From positions 62,001-126,000 of the forward strand of contig NZ_JBOEFY010000003.1 in NCBI RefSeq assembly GCF_050633145.1: 64,000 nt of DNA, in the 5' to 3' direction. Positions 42,688 to 53,267 of this stretch are shown piece after piece (within the stretch, counting starts at the first letter, position 1; each line of letters starts with the position of its first letter). A program made the position numbers and the translations under genes. The DNA is from Kordia sp050633145. Its GTDB lineage: Bacteria > Bacteroidota > Bacteroidia > Flavobacteriales > Flavobacteriaceae. Under the pieces are notes generated by a model. The model was not told the DNA's origin, did no database searches, and saw nothing but the letters and a program-made list of their open reading frames with translations.

Positions 42688-45524
42688 ACACCGACGAACA
42701 TATCACCATACCGAGCAATGTAAGCTCCCAAAACGACTTAGATTTTCAACATCTAAGAGATACTGGGCAGCAATACATCGAAGATCTCAGTCGAAAAATC
42801 TGGACAGATTACAACATAAGTGATCCAGGAATTACGATCATGGAATTGTTATGCTACGCCATTACTGACTTAGGATTACGTATAGATCAACCAATTGAAA
42901 ATTTGGTCGCTTCCGCAGAAGACAACTTCGAAAAAATGCACGAGCAATTCAAATCGGCAAAAAACATATTAACGTGCAGACCTGTAACAGCTATAGATTA
43001 CAGAAAACTGTTCATTGACATCAAAGGAGTCAAAAACTGTTGGTTGGCAATTCACGCATTACCATTGCATGCAGAATGTAACGAAGAAAATCCACGCATA
43101 AGTTTTGATCCATTTGTAGGTTCAGAATACAAAACGGAAACCATCAACATCAAAGGATTATACACAATTTTAGTCGATTTTGACGATGATGAGGAATATG
43201 TAGAAGAAGACATTATTGCAGCAATCTTTACCAAATATCACGAAAACAGAAACCTGTGTGAAGACTTAGTTGAGGTAAAAAAAATAGCAAAACAATGTAT
43301 TCGCGTTTGTGCGCAAGTACAATTAGAAAATGGCGCCAATGAAGAAAAAGTACACGCAACCATTCAATGGTCAGTAGGACAATACTTATCGCCAAGTGTA
43401 CGCGCCAATTCGCTTACGGAAATGTTGGATATGGGACTTTCGTCAGATGAAATATTTGAAGGTCCAATCTTAGAAAACGGATTCTTAACGCCAGAAGCAT
43501 TACAAAAATCAGAACTGCGTACGCAAGTGCGTCTATCTGATATCATGAACATTATCATGAAAATTGATGGTGTAAAACTAATAGAAGACATCAGTATTGA
43601 CAATTGCCCGCCAAAAATAAATGGAGAAGATGGCGATTGCAATCAAAACATAACAGTAAAAAGTGATCCTTGGCTAATTTGTGTTGAACCAAACCATTTG
43701 CCAATACTTTGCGATCAAAGTACATTCAAGTACAAAAAAGGCTTCTTGCCAGTTGGATTAAACCCAGAAATGGTCGCTGAATTCACAGAAGAACTAGAAG
43801 CAGCAGAAAAAGCAAGTACAGAAAAATCATTTGATGACTTACCAATGCCATTAGGTGTTTACAGTCAAATAAAATACAATACAGTACAACATCATTTGCC
43901 AGAAAACTACGGAATCTCCAAATACGGATTATCCAATACAGTTTCAGACGAACGCAAAGTACAAGCCAAACAATTACAAGGATACTTACTCTTTTTTGAT
44001 CAAGTATTAAGTACTTATTTTTCACACTTAGAGCACACAAAAACACTCTTAGCTGCTGATGAAAACTTACAGCAAACTTACTTCTTCAAAGCAGTAGAAG
44101 GTATCAATGGTATAGAAACTTTGCTTGATAACTATCCAAAATATAAAAACAATGTAGAAAACATCATTGACAAATTGGAAGATTTCAATGTACGAAGAAA
44201 CGAGCTCTTAGATCACCTAATTGCACGTTTTGCAGAAGTTTTTGAAAACTATACTAACACGATGTACAAACTCTTTGGGAAAGACAAAGACAGTGTAGAA
44301 GCAAATATCATCAGCACCAAAAATAAATTCATTAAAGAATACGATAAAATCAGTTCGGAACGCGGATTGGCATTCAATTACAGATCACCAGAACAATGGG
44401 ATACCCAAAATGTATCAGGTTTTCAAAAGCGAATTGCACTCTTATCTGGTTTAGATGATTATTCACGTCGTGATCTATTCAATGATCACATCAGTATAGA
44501 AACTTTAAAACGTGATACCGAAAAAGATGGAGTTCATTTTGAATACCGTTGGCTCATAAAAAGTGATAGTAAAGTATTTCTATCATCACAAAAAGACTTT
44601 GCTACAAAGCAACAAGCAATCAATGAATTACTTGATGTATTAAAATTAGCAACCAATCAAAACAATTACGTATTACGTCAAACAGAAACAAAATCACAAC
44701 GCTACTACATAGCATTAATAGATGAAGAAGGCAAAATCATTGGAAGACAGTACAATCATTACTATGCTTCCCTAGAAACAGCTGAAGACAGACTAGCAGA
44801 AGCCATTGCATATATAAATAATTTACTATTTGACGAAGGTTTCTACATGATAGAAAACATTTTAACACTACCATATCATACCAAAAAAATAGACGATTTA
44901 AACGAATGTCTGCCATTATGTGTGGATGATGGATGCAATACATGCAAAAACATAGATCCATTCTCGTATCAGGTAACGATCATATTTCCAGGATATACGT
45001 CGCGCTTCTCTAATATAGATTTTCGCATTTTCATGGAAGATTTAATTCGTAGAGAATTACCAGCACACATTCAACCGCGTATTTGTTGGGTTGGACACAT
45101 TGATGGCGCACTAACACGTGTAGAAAAAGTAGAAATCATAAACGATCCAACTGATGGTATCTCAAACATGGAAATTGTAGCTACACCATCAGTATCAGAA
45201 AAAGAAAATGACGAAGTAGAAGCGAAAGAAACTCCAGTATTTGAAGTAGCTAAAGAACTTACGAAAGCTGATTTATATCAAATTATTGATGATGATGAAG
45301 CGTATGATATGAAGCACATTCAAAAAGCATGGAGGCAATTTTTAGAATCCAAAAAAAGAAAACCAAACTATATGGCATCGCACAAAACAACCAAAGAATT
45401 ACTATGTGCGATCAACCGAATGAACACCATTTACGCCACTGGAACACTACACGATTGTAATGATGATGATGGCGAAAATAAAAACAGGATCATACTTAAC
45501 AGAAGTGCGCTAGGCTCACTTTAA
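42681..45524 (+). CDS. Baseplate wedge protein (Afp12/Pvc12-like)
   Basis: A 947-residue protein. The N-terminus (FQHLRDTGQQYIEDLSRKIWTDYNISDPGITIMELLCYAITDLGLRID) is the pattern seen in Afp12-type wedge proteins of Bacteroidota loci, and the CRPVTAIDYRKLFIDIKGVKNCWL segment resembles Baseplate_J-type strands. Long helical linkers with Cys-rich spots (CLPLCVDDGCNTCKN) lie in the last third, followed by FSYQVTIIFPGYTSRF and a C-terminal helical domain. Together with the Afp11-like protein it would build the baseplate ring. The dense operon ends here: 245 bases of repeat-rich spacer follow. Confidence 0.85.
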   Translation: MLNTDEHITIPSNVSSQNDLDFQHLRDTGQQYIEDLSRKIWTDYNISDPGITIMELLCYAITDLGLRIDQPIENLVASAEDNFEKMHEQFKSAKNILTCRPVTAIDYRKLFIDIKGVKNCWLAIHALPLHAECNEENPRISFDPFVGSEYKTETINIKGLYTILVDFDDDEEYVEEDIIAAIFTKYHENRNLCEDLVEVKKIAKQCIRVCAQVQLENGANEEKVHATIQWSVGQYLSPSVRANSLTEMLDMGLSSDEIFEGPILENGFLTPEALQKSELRTQVRLSDIMNIIMKIDGVKLIEDISIDNCPPKINGEDGDCNQNITVKSDPWLICVEPNHLPILCDQSTFKYKKGFLPVGLNPEMVAEFTEELEAAEKASTEKSFDDLPMPLGVYSQIKYNTVQHHLPENYGISKYGLSNTVSDERKVQAKQLQGYLLFFDQVLSTYFSHLEHTKTLLAADENLQQTYFFKAVEGINGIETLLDNYPKYKNNVENIIDKLEDFNVRRNELLDHLIARFAEVFENYTNTMYKLFGKDKDSVEANIISTKNKFIKEYDKISSERGLAFNYRSPEQWDTQNVSGFQKRIALLSGLDDYSRRDLFNDHISIETLKRDTEKDGVHFEYRWLIKSDSKVFLSSQKDFATKQQAINELLDVLKLATNQNNYVLRQTETKSQRYYIALIDEEGKIIGRQYNHYYASLETAEDRLAEAIAYINNLLFDEGFYMIENILTLPYHTKKIDDLNECLPLCVDDGCNTCKNIDPFSYQVTIIFPGYTSRFSNIDFRIFMEDLIRRELPAHIQPRICWVGHIDGALTRVEKVEIINDPTDGISNMEIVATPSVSEKENDEVEAKETPVFEVAKELTKADLYQIIDDDEAYDMKHIQKAWRQFLESKKRKPNYMASHKTTKELLCAINRMNTIYATGTLHDCNDDDGENKNRIILNRSALGSL

Positions 45525-45769
45525 GTAGTACACATTATGAGTTAACACGGAAAGAAAGTACAAATGATGAGTTAGAAACAATTAGGGAATTAGGCATTAG
45601 GTCTTAGGACTAGTCCAAAACCAAATCTAAGAGCAAAGCGATCTAAGAGATTTCTGCGTAAGCAGGAATAAGCCTAAAAGCGCAGCGGTCTAAGAACCTA
45701 AAAGCGTTCACACTGAGCGAAGTCGAAGTGAAGCGAATCTAACAAAAATCATTCAAAAAATAAATAGAG
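45525..45769. repeat. Repeat-rich spacer inside the eCIS locus
   Basis: The only large gap between structural genes of the baseplate part. It holds several short repeats: GGAATTAGGCATTAGGTCTTAGG, CTAAGAGCAAAGCGATCTAAGAG, CCTAAAAGCG twice around CAGCGGTCTAAGAA, and CACTGAGCGAAGTCGAAGTG (45711-45730), the last also found in the guaB terminator. These look like flavobacterial dispersed intergenic repeats. No promoter box matching TAnnTTTG at good spacing was found. Confidence 0.5.
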
Positions 45770-48700
45770 ATGAAAACAATAGAAAAAAAAGAACCGTATT
45801 TGCAGACTTTGAATACTCAAGGTAATATTTATGAAGAATTTTTGCCAGATCAAGTTTTAACACACAAAAATCTAAATAAAGTTGTAAATTACTTCGAAGA
45901 TCAAGATCGCTTAAGTCGAGTGTACTTAATCGGCGTTGGTGTTGGGTGTGGTTTAAATATTGTTTCATACTCAAATTCATACATAGAAATTGGCCAAGGA
46001 GTAGGAATTACTTCCGATGGCGACATAATAAAATCTGAAACACGTAGATTTCACTACTATTCGGTACTGACTGATAGATCGTCTTACGAACTTTTTGATG
46101 GACTACAGGTATATGAGATCTACGAACAAGAGGGAGCGGGACGTCTTAGCGACGAGCTTCCGCTCTCCTCTTTTACTAGTAACGAACCAGGTGCGCTCAA
46201 AGATTACATTCTTATTGCGTATGTTGAAAACTATACGGAAGATGAAGGTTTGTGTGGTGGTTCTGGTTGTGACGAAACAGGAAATAAAGTATATAGCAAT
46301 ATAAAGTTCCTGTTAACGCACAAAAACAACAAAAGTAAGCTCACACTAAATGATACGATCTACAACAGTCACGATGTACTATCGTACTATGATACGCTTC
46401 CAGAATTGTGTATGCCACGCTTGCTTTTAACAAAAGACAATACAACTTCAGGAATCTCCATTCACGATCAATTCACTACAAGTTTTTCGCTTAAAGCGGA
46501 TTTATATGATGGAATTACTACGATTATCGATCGTTTTGACCATCGTATCAACTTTGCAAAATACGGTGTAACTGTTCCACAAATTACAACATACTTTGAT
46601 GATATTTTTGTAGATCAGGAAGAACCATTTATTCAATATAAATACGACTTACTAAAAGATTTAATTGATACCTACAGAGAAATAAGAGAACTCATATTAC
46701 ATGTACGTTTTGAATGTGTGGCAAACTTAAACGCATTTCCAAAACACTTACTCTTAGGAACTTTGGAAGAACAAACGCGTTTACAAACACGTCATGAATT
46801 CTATCCGTCACCAACAGTTTCAGAAAATGACGAAAACTTACTAGCTATTAAAGCATTGTGTATCAAATTCTTCAATCAATTAAAAGAATATAGAATACCA
46901 AATGTAAGTTCAACGGCAATCAAAGTAACGCCATCAAAGAGTTACGAATTCAAACTAAGTGAACGTTCCATTCCATACTATTACGAAACAAAAAATTCGC
47001 TTATATCCAATTGGAATCCAATATCCATTCAACAGCGAAAGCCAAAAAATCAACTAGGATATCATGTATCCAACCTAAAAAATATTCCATGTATTCAAAA
47101 ACCGTTAGAATACAGTCATTTAGATAAAGATTTCTATCGAATAGAAGGGCATTTAGGAAAAGATTTCCGTTTGGCATTGCGAAAAATAAATGCGCTAAAA
47201 GCAAAATACAACTTAGCTTTTGATGTAAAAACAGTAAGTATCGGATTTCCTGTAAACAAGGTCTCTCTTGATGATGATACATGTAATACAAAAGATTACA
47301 CAATCTTACTAAAAACTTGGGAACAAGAGTTTTGCTGTATAGCAGAAGGAGCTACTGAATTCTTTTCAAAATATCAATTTGACGATTTAGGAAATAACGA
47401 TACTAAAACTACAGTATATGCTGTTGCCAATCAGCAGCCACAGCAATTACTTTCATTATTAGGAAGAGAAAGCGCTGATAAAGAAACCTCAAATCCAGAA
47501 AGGATAGCAGGAAAAGCGATCAATACCAACGTGGAAGCCTTGGAATCTGGACAAAGAGTTACATCGGTAGCGTATAACAGATCTATTCAATATGCTATTG
47601 ACATGGCATACTCTAATATAGGAAGTCAAAATGTTTCGGCCGCACACTTGGCAGCAATCACCTTAGCAATTGTAGATCAAGATCAAGGAAATGTTGATAG
47701 AGATAGTGATTACTACTTTTACACAGAAGTACCAGTTAAAATCATTGCCGGATTAACAGACATCAAACGCAACTTCTTAACATCACTAGATGATATATAT
47801 GTTACTGAAAAATGGACAGCACTTAACAATGCTATTGAAGGTTTATGTGCAGAAGTAGATCAAGTGTTATTTGCCATCTCAGAAGCTACAGACAATACTG
47901 CTTATGGTACAAAGACGCATGATAAAATGTACGAATTCTTTATTTATGAATTGTCTAAAATCTGCTGCCTAAAAGAAAAATTAGCATGGCTTAAAGTGCA
48001 AATAGATGAAATAAGAAGCAATCTATACAGAGAAATAATTTTATCAAAACTAATAGAAAAACATCCAGGATTAGAACACATGGCTGGTGTACCAAAAGGA
48101 GGAACATTCCTTATGGTATATCTTGGCGGAACGGAAGAACTATTGGAAGATGATACCAAAAAAATAAGTAAATTCAACGGAATTGTACAGTTTGACTTTG
48201 CGTTGCCATACATGTGTTGTTCAGACTGTCCGCCAGAAACAATTGTGTACAATGTAGAACCAGAAACTACACTCACCATCGCTAAAACAAAATATTGTTT
48301 ACCAGAAGATGAAGGGCAAGTTGACTTTATAACGCAATCTTCAGGAGATGGAGTTGTAACATCTCCGGAAGGTGATGCATTTATAGTAGCAACAGATTCA
48401 GGATATGCATTTGATCCTTCGGCTGTGCCAGACAATTTAATAGGAGAAGTATTAACCTTCTTGGTAGATGGAAAAGTACCAACAACTCCTGTGGAAATAT
48501 GTGTGTTCAAATTTCCAACAGATATCACTGCAAACTATGAATCGCCAGTATGGAGCGATGCAGGTATTACAATAGACTTAACAGTAAGTCATGAAGATCT
48601 TTCATATTCTTATAACTACACATATACTTGGAATCGTGCAGACGGATCCGAAATTGGAACTGATAAAGATTTATCAGGAATATTCTTTGAAAGCATAGAA

Positions 48701-51532
48701 GATAGATTTGAAGAAACACTTACGCTTGCCATTGGTATTGAAGGAACTCCTGTGGCTTGTACGGTAATAGTAGATATTCCTGTAGATGAATCAAGAGCAA
48801 TTGATATTGATGTGCCACCAATTATATGTTACAATCTACAAGAAACGTCTCCAATGTGGGTTCTTGTATCGGTTACACCAGACGGAGCATTATTATCGTC
48901 ACCAGAAGATGCAACTCCAAGTTTCATAGAACAAAATGATGCAGGAGACTATTTTATTGATCCAATAAAAGTACCTCACGATTTAGCAGGAAATGAAATC
49001 ACATTTGAAGTAAATGGAACAGCAATAGTTGGGAAATCTACACGTGTAGGAATGTTACCTGCATTCATCAACAGAGATGAAGGAGGAAATGAATTAGTAC
49101 CGTATGAAATTGTTGAATGGAATGAAGAAGGAGCTTTAATCAATTTAAGAGCTTCACATCAATTTCAATCTGAAACATACATCGAATACAGATGGATAGA
49201 CAGAGATGATACAGACCTTGTTATTGGAACTACCAGACTTGTCAATAATGTACAAGTAAGAGGAGAAGGAAATACAATAAGCGCAAGATATAGAGTTGAA
49301 ATGCGTGTTATAGGGTTGGAAGATTCGTGTACTACTTTCTTTGATGTAGATATTACGCTAGAACGACCAACGCTAGACATACCAATAGGACTTTGCTCTC
49401 CAGAATCTATACTATTAGAAGTTAATCCAGATGATAGTGTAACTACATCAGCAACGAATAATCTAATTCAAAATATTTCAGATACTATAACTCTTGAATC
49501 TGGACTATTAGATAACTCAGAAGTAGGAGTTCCAATAGAAGTTTTCTTAAATGACTCTCTAGCGGCTACTACAACAATATATAAAGTTCCTTCTACAGAA
49601 AATGTAAGAGCAACAAACAATCTTGTGCGTTGGAGCGGAGAAGATGTTATTATAAATTTATCAGCTAACCCTAGAGTTCCTGGCGTAACAAATCCAGAAA
49701 ACTATTTAGAAGTTAAATGGTTTGATAATGCTGGAAATCCTATACTTGAAGAAGATTTAGCAGAGTACCCAATAACTTCAGTTGAAGGAACAGTAGAAAC
49801 TACGTTCTCAGTAACCGTTTGTGTAAAATCAGATTTAGGACTTGTGAATCCTTGCGAGGTAACAGTTCCTGTGCCAATTAGTTATACACGACCAACATTT
49901 GAATTAGAACGTGGATATTGTTATGATATCATTGAAACAGATGATATTATTATATCAATATCACCTGCAGACTTTGCGGTAACATCACCACAAGGAAGCA
50001 ATTTTATCATACCAAATGGAGATCATCATATATTCAGGCTTTCTGAAGTTGGTCCTAGCTTAATTGGACAACGAATAGGGTTTGAAATAGACGGAACAGA
50101 AGTAACACATACACATGTGTATAGAGTACCAACTGTTGTGGCAGATTATTCAAGACCAGTAACTTGGGATGATGATGTTTTAGTGATAGATTTAACTACC
50201 ACATACGATTTAGCTGGTGTTAGTAACCCAGAAAACTACTTAAAAATTGATTGGTTTGATAGAAATGGAAACCCAATATCAACCACAACAGGACACAGAA
50301 TTACTGCTGCAAACGGAAATGTAGATGTAACATATTCTGTAATAGTCTCTGTAGATCCAAGTCTAATGGATACTGATCCATGTAGTTCAGAACCAATAGA
50401 TGTTCCTATTGATGAAGATCGTCCAGAACCAGAACCAACATTGCCTACAGATTTAGGCTTACTAGATGGATATTGCTGGAAAGAAGGTGATCAAAATTTA
50501 AACATTACCATTCCAGTATCACCAAATGATTTTACAATAACATCTCCTCAAGTAGGAAGTACAATATTAAGAGCAAACAGCGCCTCTTATACATTCAGAG
50601 CTTCTTCAATTGCAAATACTTTAGCAGGTAATCTCATTGAATTTAGAATTGGAGCGACAACAATAGATTCTACTAGAGTATTCAAACTACCAGCAGATGC
50701 TAGTATTTTTCATGATCGTCAAAACTCAATATGGCAACCTGGAAGCTATACGTTTAAAGTAGGTCATAATTTTGCTGATGAAAGTTATTTAAGTTATGAG
50801 GTAAAACGTTCCAGTAATGGAGAATCCATTGAACAAGTAGGTGTAGGACTATTTAAAGTGCCTGTCGATAACTCCATTAATGAACGATTTGATGTAACAA
50901 TATTTGTAAATGGTTTAGACTGCTCATCATTCGCTCTCATAACGGTTTCTGATATTTTAGATGGAGGCGGACCAACAGAAGAAGGACCAACAAATCCAAC
51001 AACAGGCTTCAGACAACTCAACTGTAGTAATTCGTACACAAACCGAATTACGGAATTGGGAGTCAATACAGATTTAGGAAAATTAGAAACAACTTTTGAA
51101 TCAGAATCATTTGGTAGCACAATTACTACGAATGTAATAACACCAATGAAAAATGTTGTCAAACTAATGGAAACATCTTCAAATGTAAATAATGATAGCA
51201 TTTCTGGAATAAGTCAAATCAACAATTTGCGTGACGAATTAAATAGAAGTTTCTTAAGAAGTCCAAACTTCCGAGGCGATAAAAAACCGATCTTGGAATT
51301 AGACGAACTCTTAGAAATCATGTCGCTAGAATTACTGCGTTGTGTGGATGAAAATAATAGTGAACTTTCTACTATTTACAACGATTTAATCACAGCATCT
51401 AATGATAGAGAAACTGATTACGGAACTGATACAAGATCAAAAATAACGCAAGAATACCTTGACAGTTTTGATACCAAAGATGATACATTTAAAACGACGA
51501 TTTCAAATACATTTACCAAGAGTAGTCGCTAA
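45770..51532 (+). CDS. Giant eCIS protein with five Ig-like repeats (candidate fibre)
   Basis: A 1920-residue protein with no signal peptide. Residues 1-~800: a conserved-looking eCIS part (FLPDQVLTHKNLNKVVNYFEDQDRLSRVYLIGVGVGCGL, VGITSDGDII), helical afterwards. Residues ~843-1733: five tandem units of 165-190 residues beginning near 843, 1019, 1209, 1384 and 1569. Each starts with a Cys (YCLPE, ICYNL, LCSPE, YCYDI, YCWKE), then V-x-P-x-D, TSP, a G-x-x-I-x-F strand, a VP turn, W, and ends before RP; this resembles Ig-like surface modules. Residues ~1750-1920: a helical C-terminal domain. Position between the Afp12-like and tape-measure genes suits the tail fibre (Afp13 place). Function is inference. 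Confidence 0.8.
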   Translation: MKTIEKKEPYLQTLNTQGNIYEEFLPDQVLTHKNLNKVVNYFEDQDRLSRVYLIGVGVGCGLNIVSYSNSYIEIGQGVGITSDGDIIKSETRRFHYYSVLTDRSSYELFDGLQVYEIYEQEGAGRLSDELPLSSFTSNEPGALKDYILIAYVENYTEDEGLCGGSGCDETGNKVYSNIKFLLTHKNNKSKLTLNDTIYNSHDVLSYYDTLPELCMPRLLLTKDNTTSGISIHDQFTTSFSLKADLYDGITTIIDRFDHRINFAKYGVTVPQITTYFDDIFVDQEEPFIQYKYDLLKDLIDTYREIRELILHVRFECVANLNAFPKHLLLGTLEEQTRLQTRHEFYPSPTVSENDENLLAIKALCIKFFNQLKEYRIPNVSSTAIKVTPSKSYEFKLSERSIPYYYETKNSLISNWNPISIQQRKPKNQLGYHVSNLKNIPCIQKPLEYSHLDKDFYRIEGHLGKDFRLALRKINALKAKYNLAFDVKTVSIGFPVNKVSLDDDTCNTKDYTILLKTWEQEFCCIAEGATEFFSKYQFDDLGNNDTKTTVYAVANQQPQQLLSLLGRESADKETSNPERIAGKAINTNVEALESGQRVTSVAYNRSIQYAIDMAYSNIGSQNVSAAHLAAITLAIVDQDQGNVDRDSDYYFYTEVPVKIIAGLTDIKRNFLTSLDDIYVTEKWTALNNAIEGLCAEVDQVLFAISEATDNTAYGTKTHDKMYEFFIYELSKICCLKEKLAWLKVQIDEIRSNLYREIILSKLIEKHPGLEHMAGVPKGGTFLMVYLGGTEELLEDDTKKISKFNGIVQFDFALPYMCCSDCPPETIVYNVEPETTLTIAKTKYCLPEDEGQVDFITQSSGDGVVTSPEGDAFIVATDSGYAFDPSAVPDNLIGEVLTFLVDGKVPTTPVEICVFKFPTDITANYESPVWSDAGITIDLTVSHEDLSYSYNYTYTWNRADGSEIGTDKDLSGIFFESIEDRFEETLTLAIGIEGTPVACTVIVDIPVDESRAIDIDVPPIICYNLQETSPMWVLVSVTPDGALLSSPEDATPSFIEQNDAGDYFIDPIKVPHDLAGNEITFEVNGTAIVGKSTRVGMLPAFINRDEGGNELVPYEIVEWNEEGALINLRASHQFQSETYIEYRWIDRDDTDLVIGTTRLVNNVQVRGEGNTISARYRVEMRVIGLEDSCTTFFDVDITLERPTLDIPIGLCSPESILLEVNPDDSVTTSATNNLIQNISDTITLESGLLDNSEVGVPIEVFLNDSLAATTTIYKVPSTENVRATNNLVRWSGEDVIINLSANPRVPGVTNPENYLEVKWFDNAGNPILEEDLAEYPITSVEGTVETTFSVTVCVKSDLGLVNPCEVTVPVPISYTRPTFELERGYCYDIIETDDIIISISPADFAVTSPQGSNFIIPNGDHHIFRLSEVGPSLIGQRIGFEIDGTEVTHTHVYRVPTVVADYSRPVTWDDDVLVIDLTTTYDLAGVSNPENYLKIDWFDRNGNPISTTTGHRITAANGNVDVTYSVIVSVDPSLMDTDPCSSEPIDVPIDEDRPEPEPTLPTDLGLLDGYCWKEGDQNLNITIPVSPNDFTITSPQVGSTILRANSASYTFRASSIANTLAGNLIEFRIGATTIDSTRVFKLPADASIFHDRQNSIWQPGSYTFKVGHNFADESYLSYEVKRSSNGESIEQVGVGLFKVPVDNSINERFDVTIFVNGLDCSSFALITVSDILDGGGPTEEGPTNPTTGFRQLNCSNSYTNRITELGVNTDLGKLETTFESESFGSTITTNVITPMKNVVKLMETSSNVNNDSISGISQINNLRDELNRSFLRSPNFRGDKKPILELDELLEIMSLELLRCVDENNSELSTIYNDLITASNDRETDYGTDTRSKITQEYLDSFDTKDDTFKTTISNTFTKSSR

Positions 51533-51538
51533 TATACG

Positions 51539-53239
51539 ATGCATACAATCCATAACATAGCGTTTGAAGTAGATGTAAACTATGACAATTCATTAGTTTC
51601 TTGGGAGCAATACTATGTCGATTTCTTCCAAGAAAGATTAATGCCAAGTGTGGAACGTATGTGTGATGATTGGGACAAAAAACATCCAAATAAAAGATGT
51701 GTTATTGATGCCATTGACATAAATGTTGAGGTAAACAGTTTAAACTTAGAAGCCTTACAAAAAGAAATCATCCAGCAAATCAACACTCAGTTGAATGATA
51801 TTCGACCAGATGGTAGCAATAACGAAGGAACTGTTGTGGCAACAATTTCCAAAGAAGCGTCACCGTTTGATGCATTAATAAGGTATTTGTCAGATGGAAT
51901 TTTACCAAGTCACATTTCAGTAAAAGTTTTTAAAGAATGGTTAGGTGCTATTGTAGATTTCACTTTGGTGGAAAAAAATGCCTTAACGTCTCTATTTTCA
52001 GCAAAAACTGAAGCTGTAGAACGCATGGTATCGCTGCTGCGGAATGATTATGAGAAGTTCTCGAAAATCATTGCAAGCAAACAACAAATCACATCGCAAT
52101 TTATAACGCTTGAAGCAACGTTCTTTCAACAATTTTTGAAGGTTCTTTGTACACAATTCAAACTCACATTCAAAACGGAAGAAGCTTCAATTTGGCATAA
52201 AACACTAGGTTTTAGTAGCTCTTTGCCACAATTTTCTAAAACCTTACTACAACTCTTAACGCCAAAAGCACAAGCTGAAAATAAACGTTTGACAAAAATT
52301 GATGAAACGCAATTATCTATTGCACTCATTCAGGCCATTACACAATACGAATTAAATAAAAGCATTGCTATAAAAGCTTCAAAAATTGCAACTATTATCA
52401 AAGATGATACTGCAAAATCACAAGGAGCAAATGTGCAAACTCTCAAAAAATCAATCAAAAACACTTCCGAAGATAAGAACACAAAAGAAGCAGACAAGCA
52501 ATCACAAAAAGCAGCGACTTCAAAACAGATCAAGAATAAAAATAAAGTAGAAAAAGTTGATTCTGAGAAGTTTCAAACAACAAAACAACAAAACAATAAA
52601 CTATCAAAAGAAAAGGCGAAGCAATCAAAAATTAATGGTGATTCAAGTGAGAACATCTCAAAAGCAACTGTGTCAAATCTCGCGGAAGCGAACACTAAAA
52701 ATAAGATAGATAATACAGTAATTACCAAGCAATCTTTAGAGAAAGACATTGACTTAACTACAGAAAAAGCAGGGTTAATTCTCTTACATCCGTTCTTAAT
52801 ACGATTTTTTGATGGTATCGGATTGCTTACAGAAAACAATGAAATCAACGACATTGGTAAAGCCTGTATGTTATTACACTACTTGGCAACAGAAACGGAA
52901 GATGTTACGGATGTAGAATTGACACTTGAAAAAGTACTCTTAGGAATTCCACTACACACCATTGTTAATTATCAAACTCCACTAACCAAAGCAGATAAAG
53001 AACTTTGTGAAGAATTGCTGCGAGCTGTTTTAGAACATTGGGTTGTACTCAAAAAAAGTACCATCAACACCTTGCGGGACATGTTTTTAAAACGAGATGG
53101 AGAACTTACACTAACACAAAACAGTATCAAGCTAAAAATAGAGCGTACTGCACAAGATATTTTACTTGAAAAAGTTCCGTGGAATATTAGCTTAATCCGC
53201 TTAAAATGGATGGGAAAAATGATGCATGTCGAATGGTAA
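51539..53239 (+). CDS. Contractile injection system tape-measure protein (Afp14-like)
   Basis: A 566-residue protein. The N-terminus (IHNIAFEVDVNYDNSLVSWEQYYVDFFQERLMPSVERMCDDW) and the C-terminal GLILLHPFLIRFFDGIGLL followed by a LLHYLATETEDVTDVELTLEKVLLGIPL helix pair match the family named CIS tape measure protein. The middle (about 288-400) is Lys/Ser/Gln/Asn-rich and low in complexity, the sort of stretch whose length could set the tube length. It starts 6 bases after the giant protein's stop. The cargo gene follows 28 bases later. Confidence 0.88.
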   Translation: MHTIHNIAFEVDVNYDNSLVSWEQYYVDFFQERLMPSVERMCDDWDKKHPNKRCVIDAIDINVEVNSLNLEALQKEIIQQINTQLNDIRPDGSNNEGTVVATISKEASPFDALIRYLSDGILPSHISVKVFKEWLGAIVDFTLVEKNALTSLFSAKTEAVERMVSLLRNDYEKFSKIIASKQQITSQFITLEATFFQQFLKVLCTQFKLTFKTEEASIWHKTLGFSSSLPQFSKTLLQLLTPKAQAENKRLTKIDETQLSIALIQAITQYELNKSIAIKASKIATIIKDDTAKSQGANVQTLKKSIKNTSEDKNTKEADKQSQKAATSKQIKNKNKVEKVDSEKFQTTKQQNNKLSKEKAKQSKINGDSSENISKATVSNLAEANTKNKIDNTVITKQSLEKDIDLTTEKAGLILLHPFLIRFFDGIGLLTENNEINDIGKACMLLHYLATETEDVTDVELTLEKVLLGIPLHTIVNYQTPLTKADKELCEELLRAVLEHWVVLKKSTINTLRDMFLKRDGELTLTQNSIKLKIERTAQDILLEKVPWNISLIRLKWMGKMMHVEW

Positions 53240-53267
53240 TATACACTCAGAATAACTAAAAAGACAA

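Noticed and set aside
47944..48528. Minus-strand open frame of 194 codons opposite the giant fibre-like gene
   Set aside because: No recognisable motif and fully antisense to a well-supported frame.
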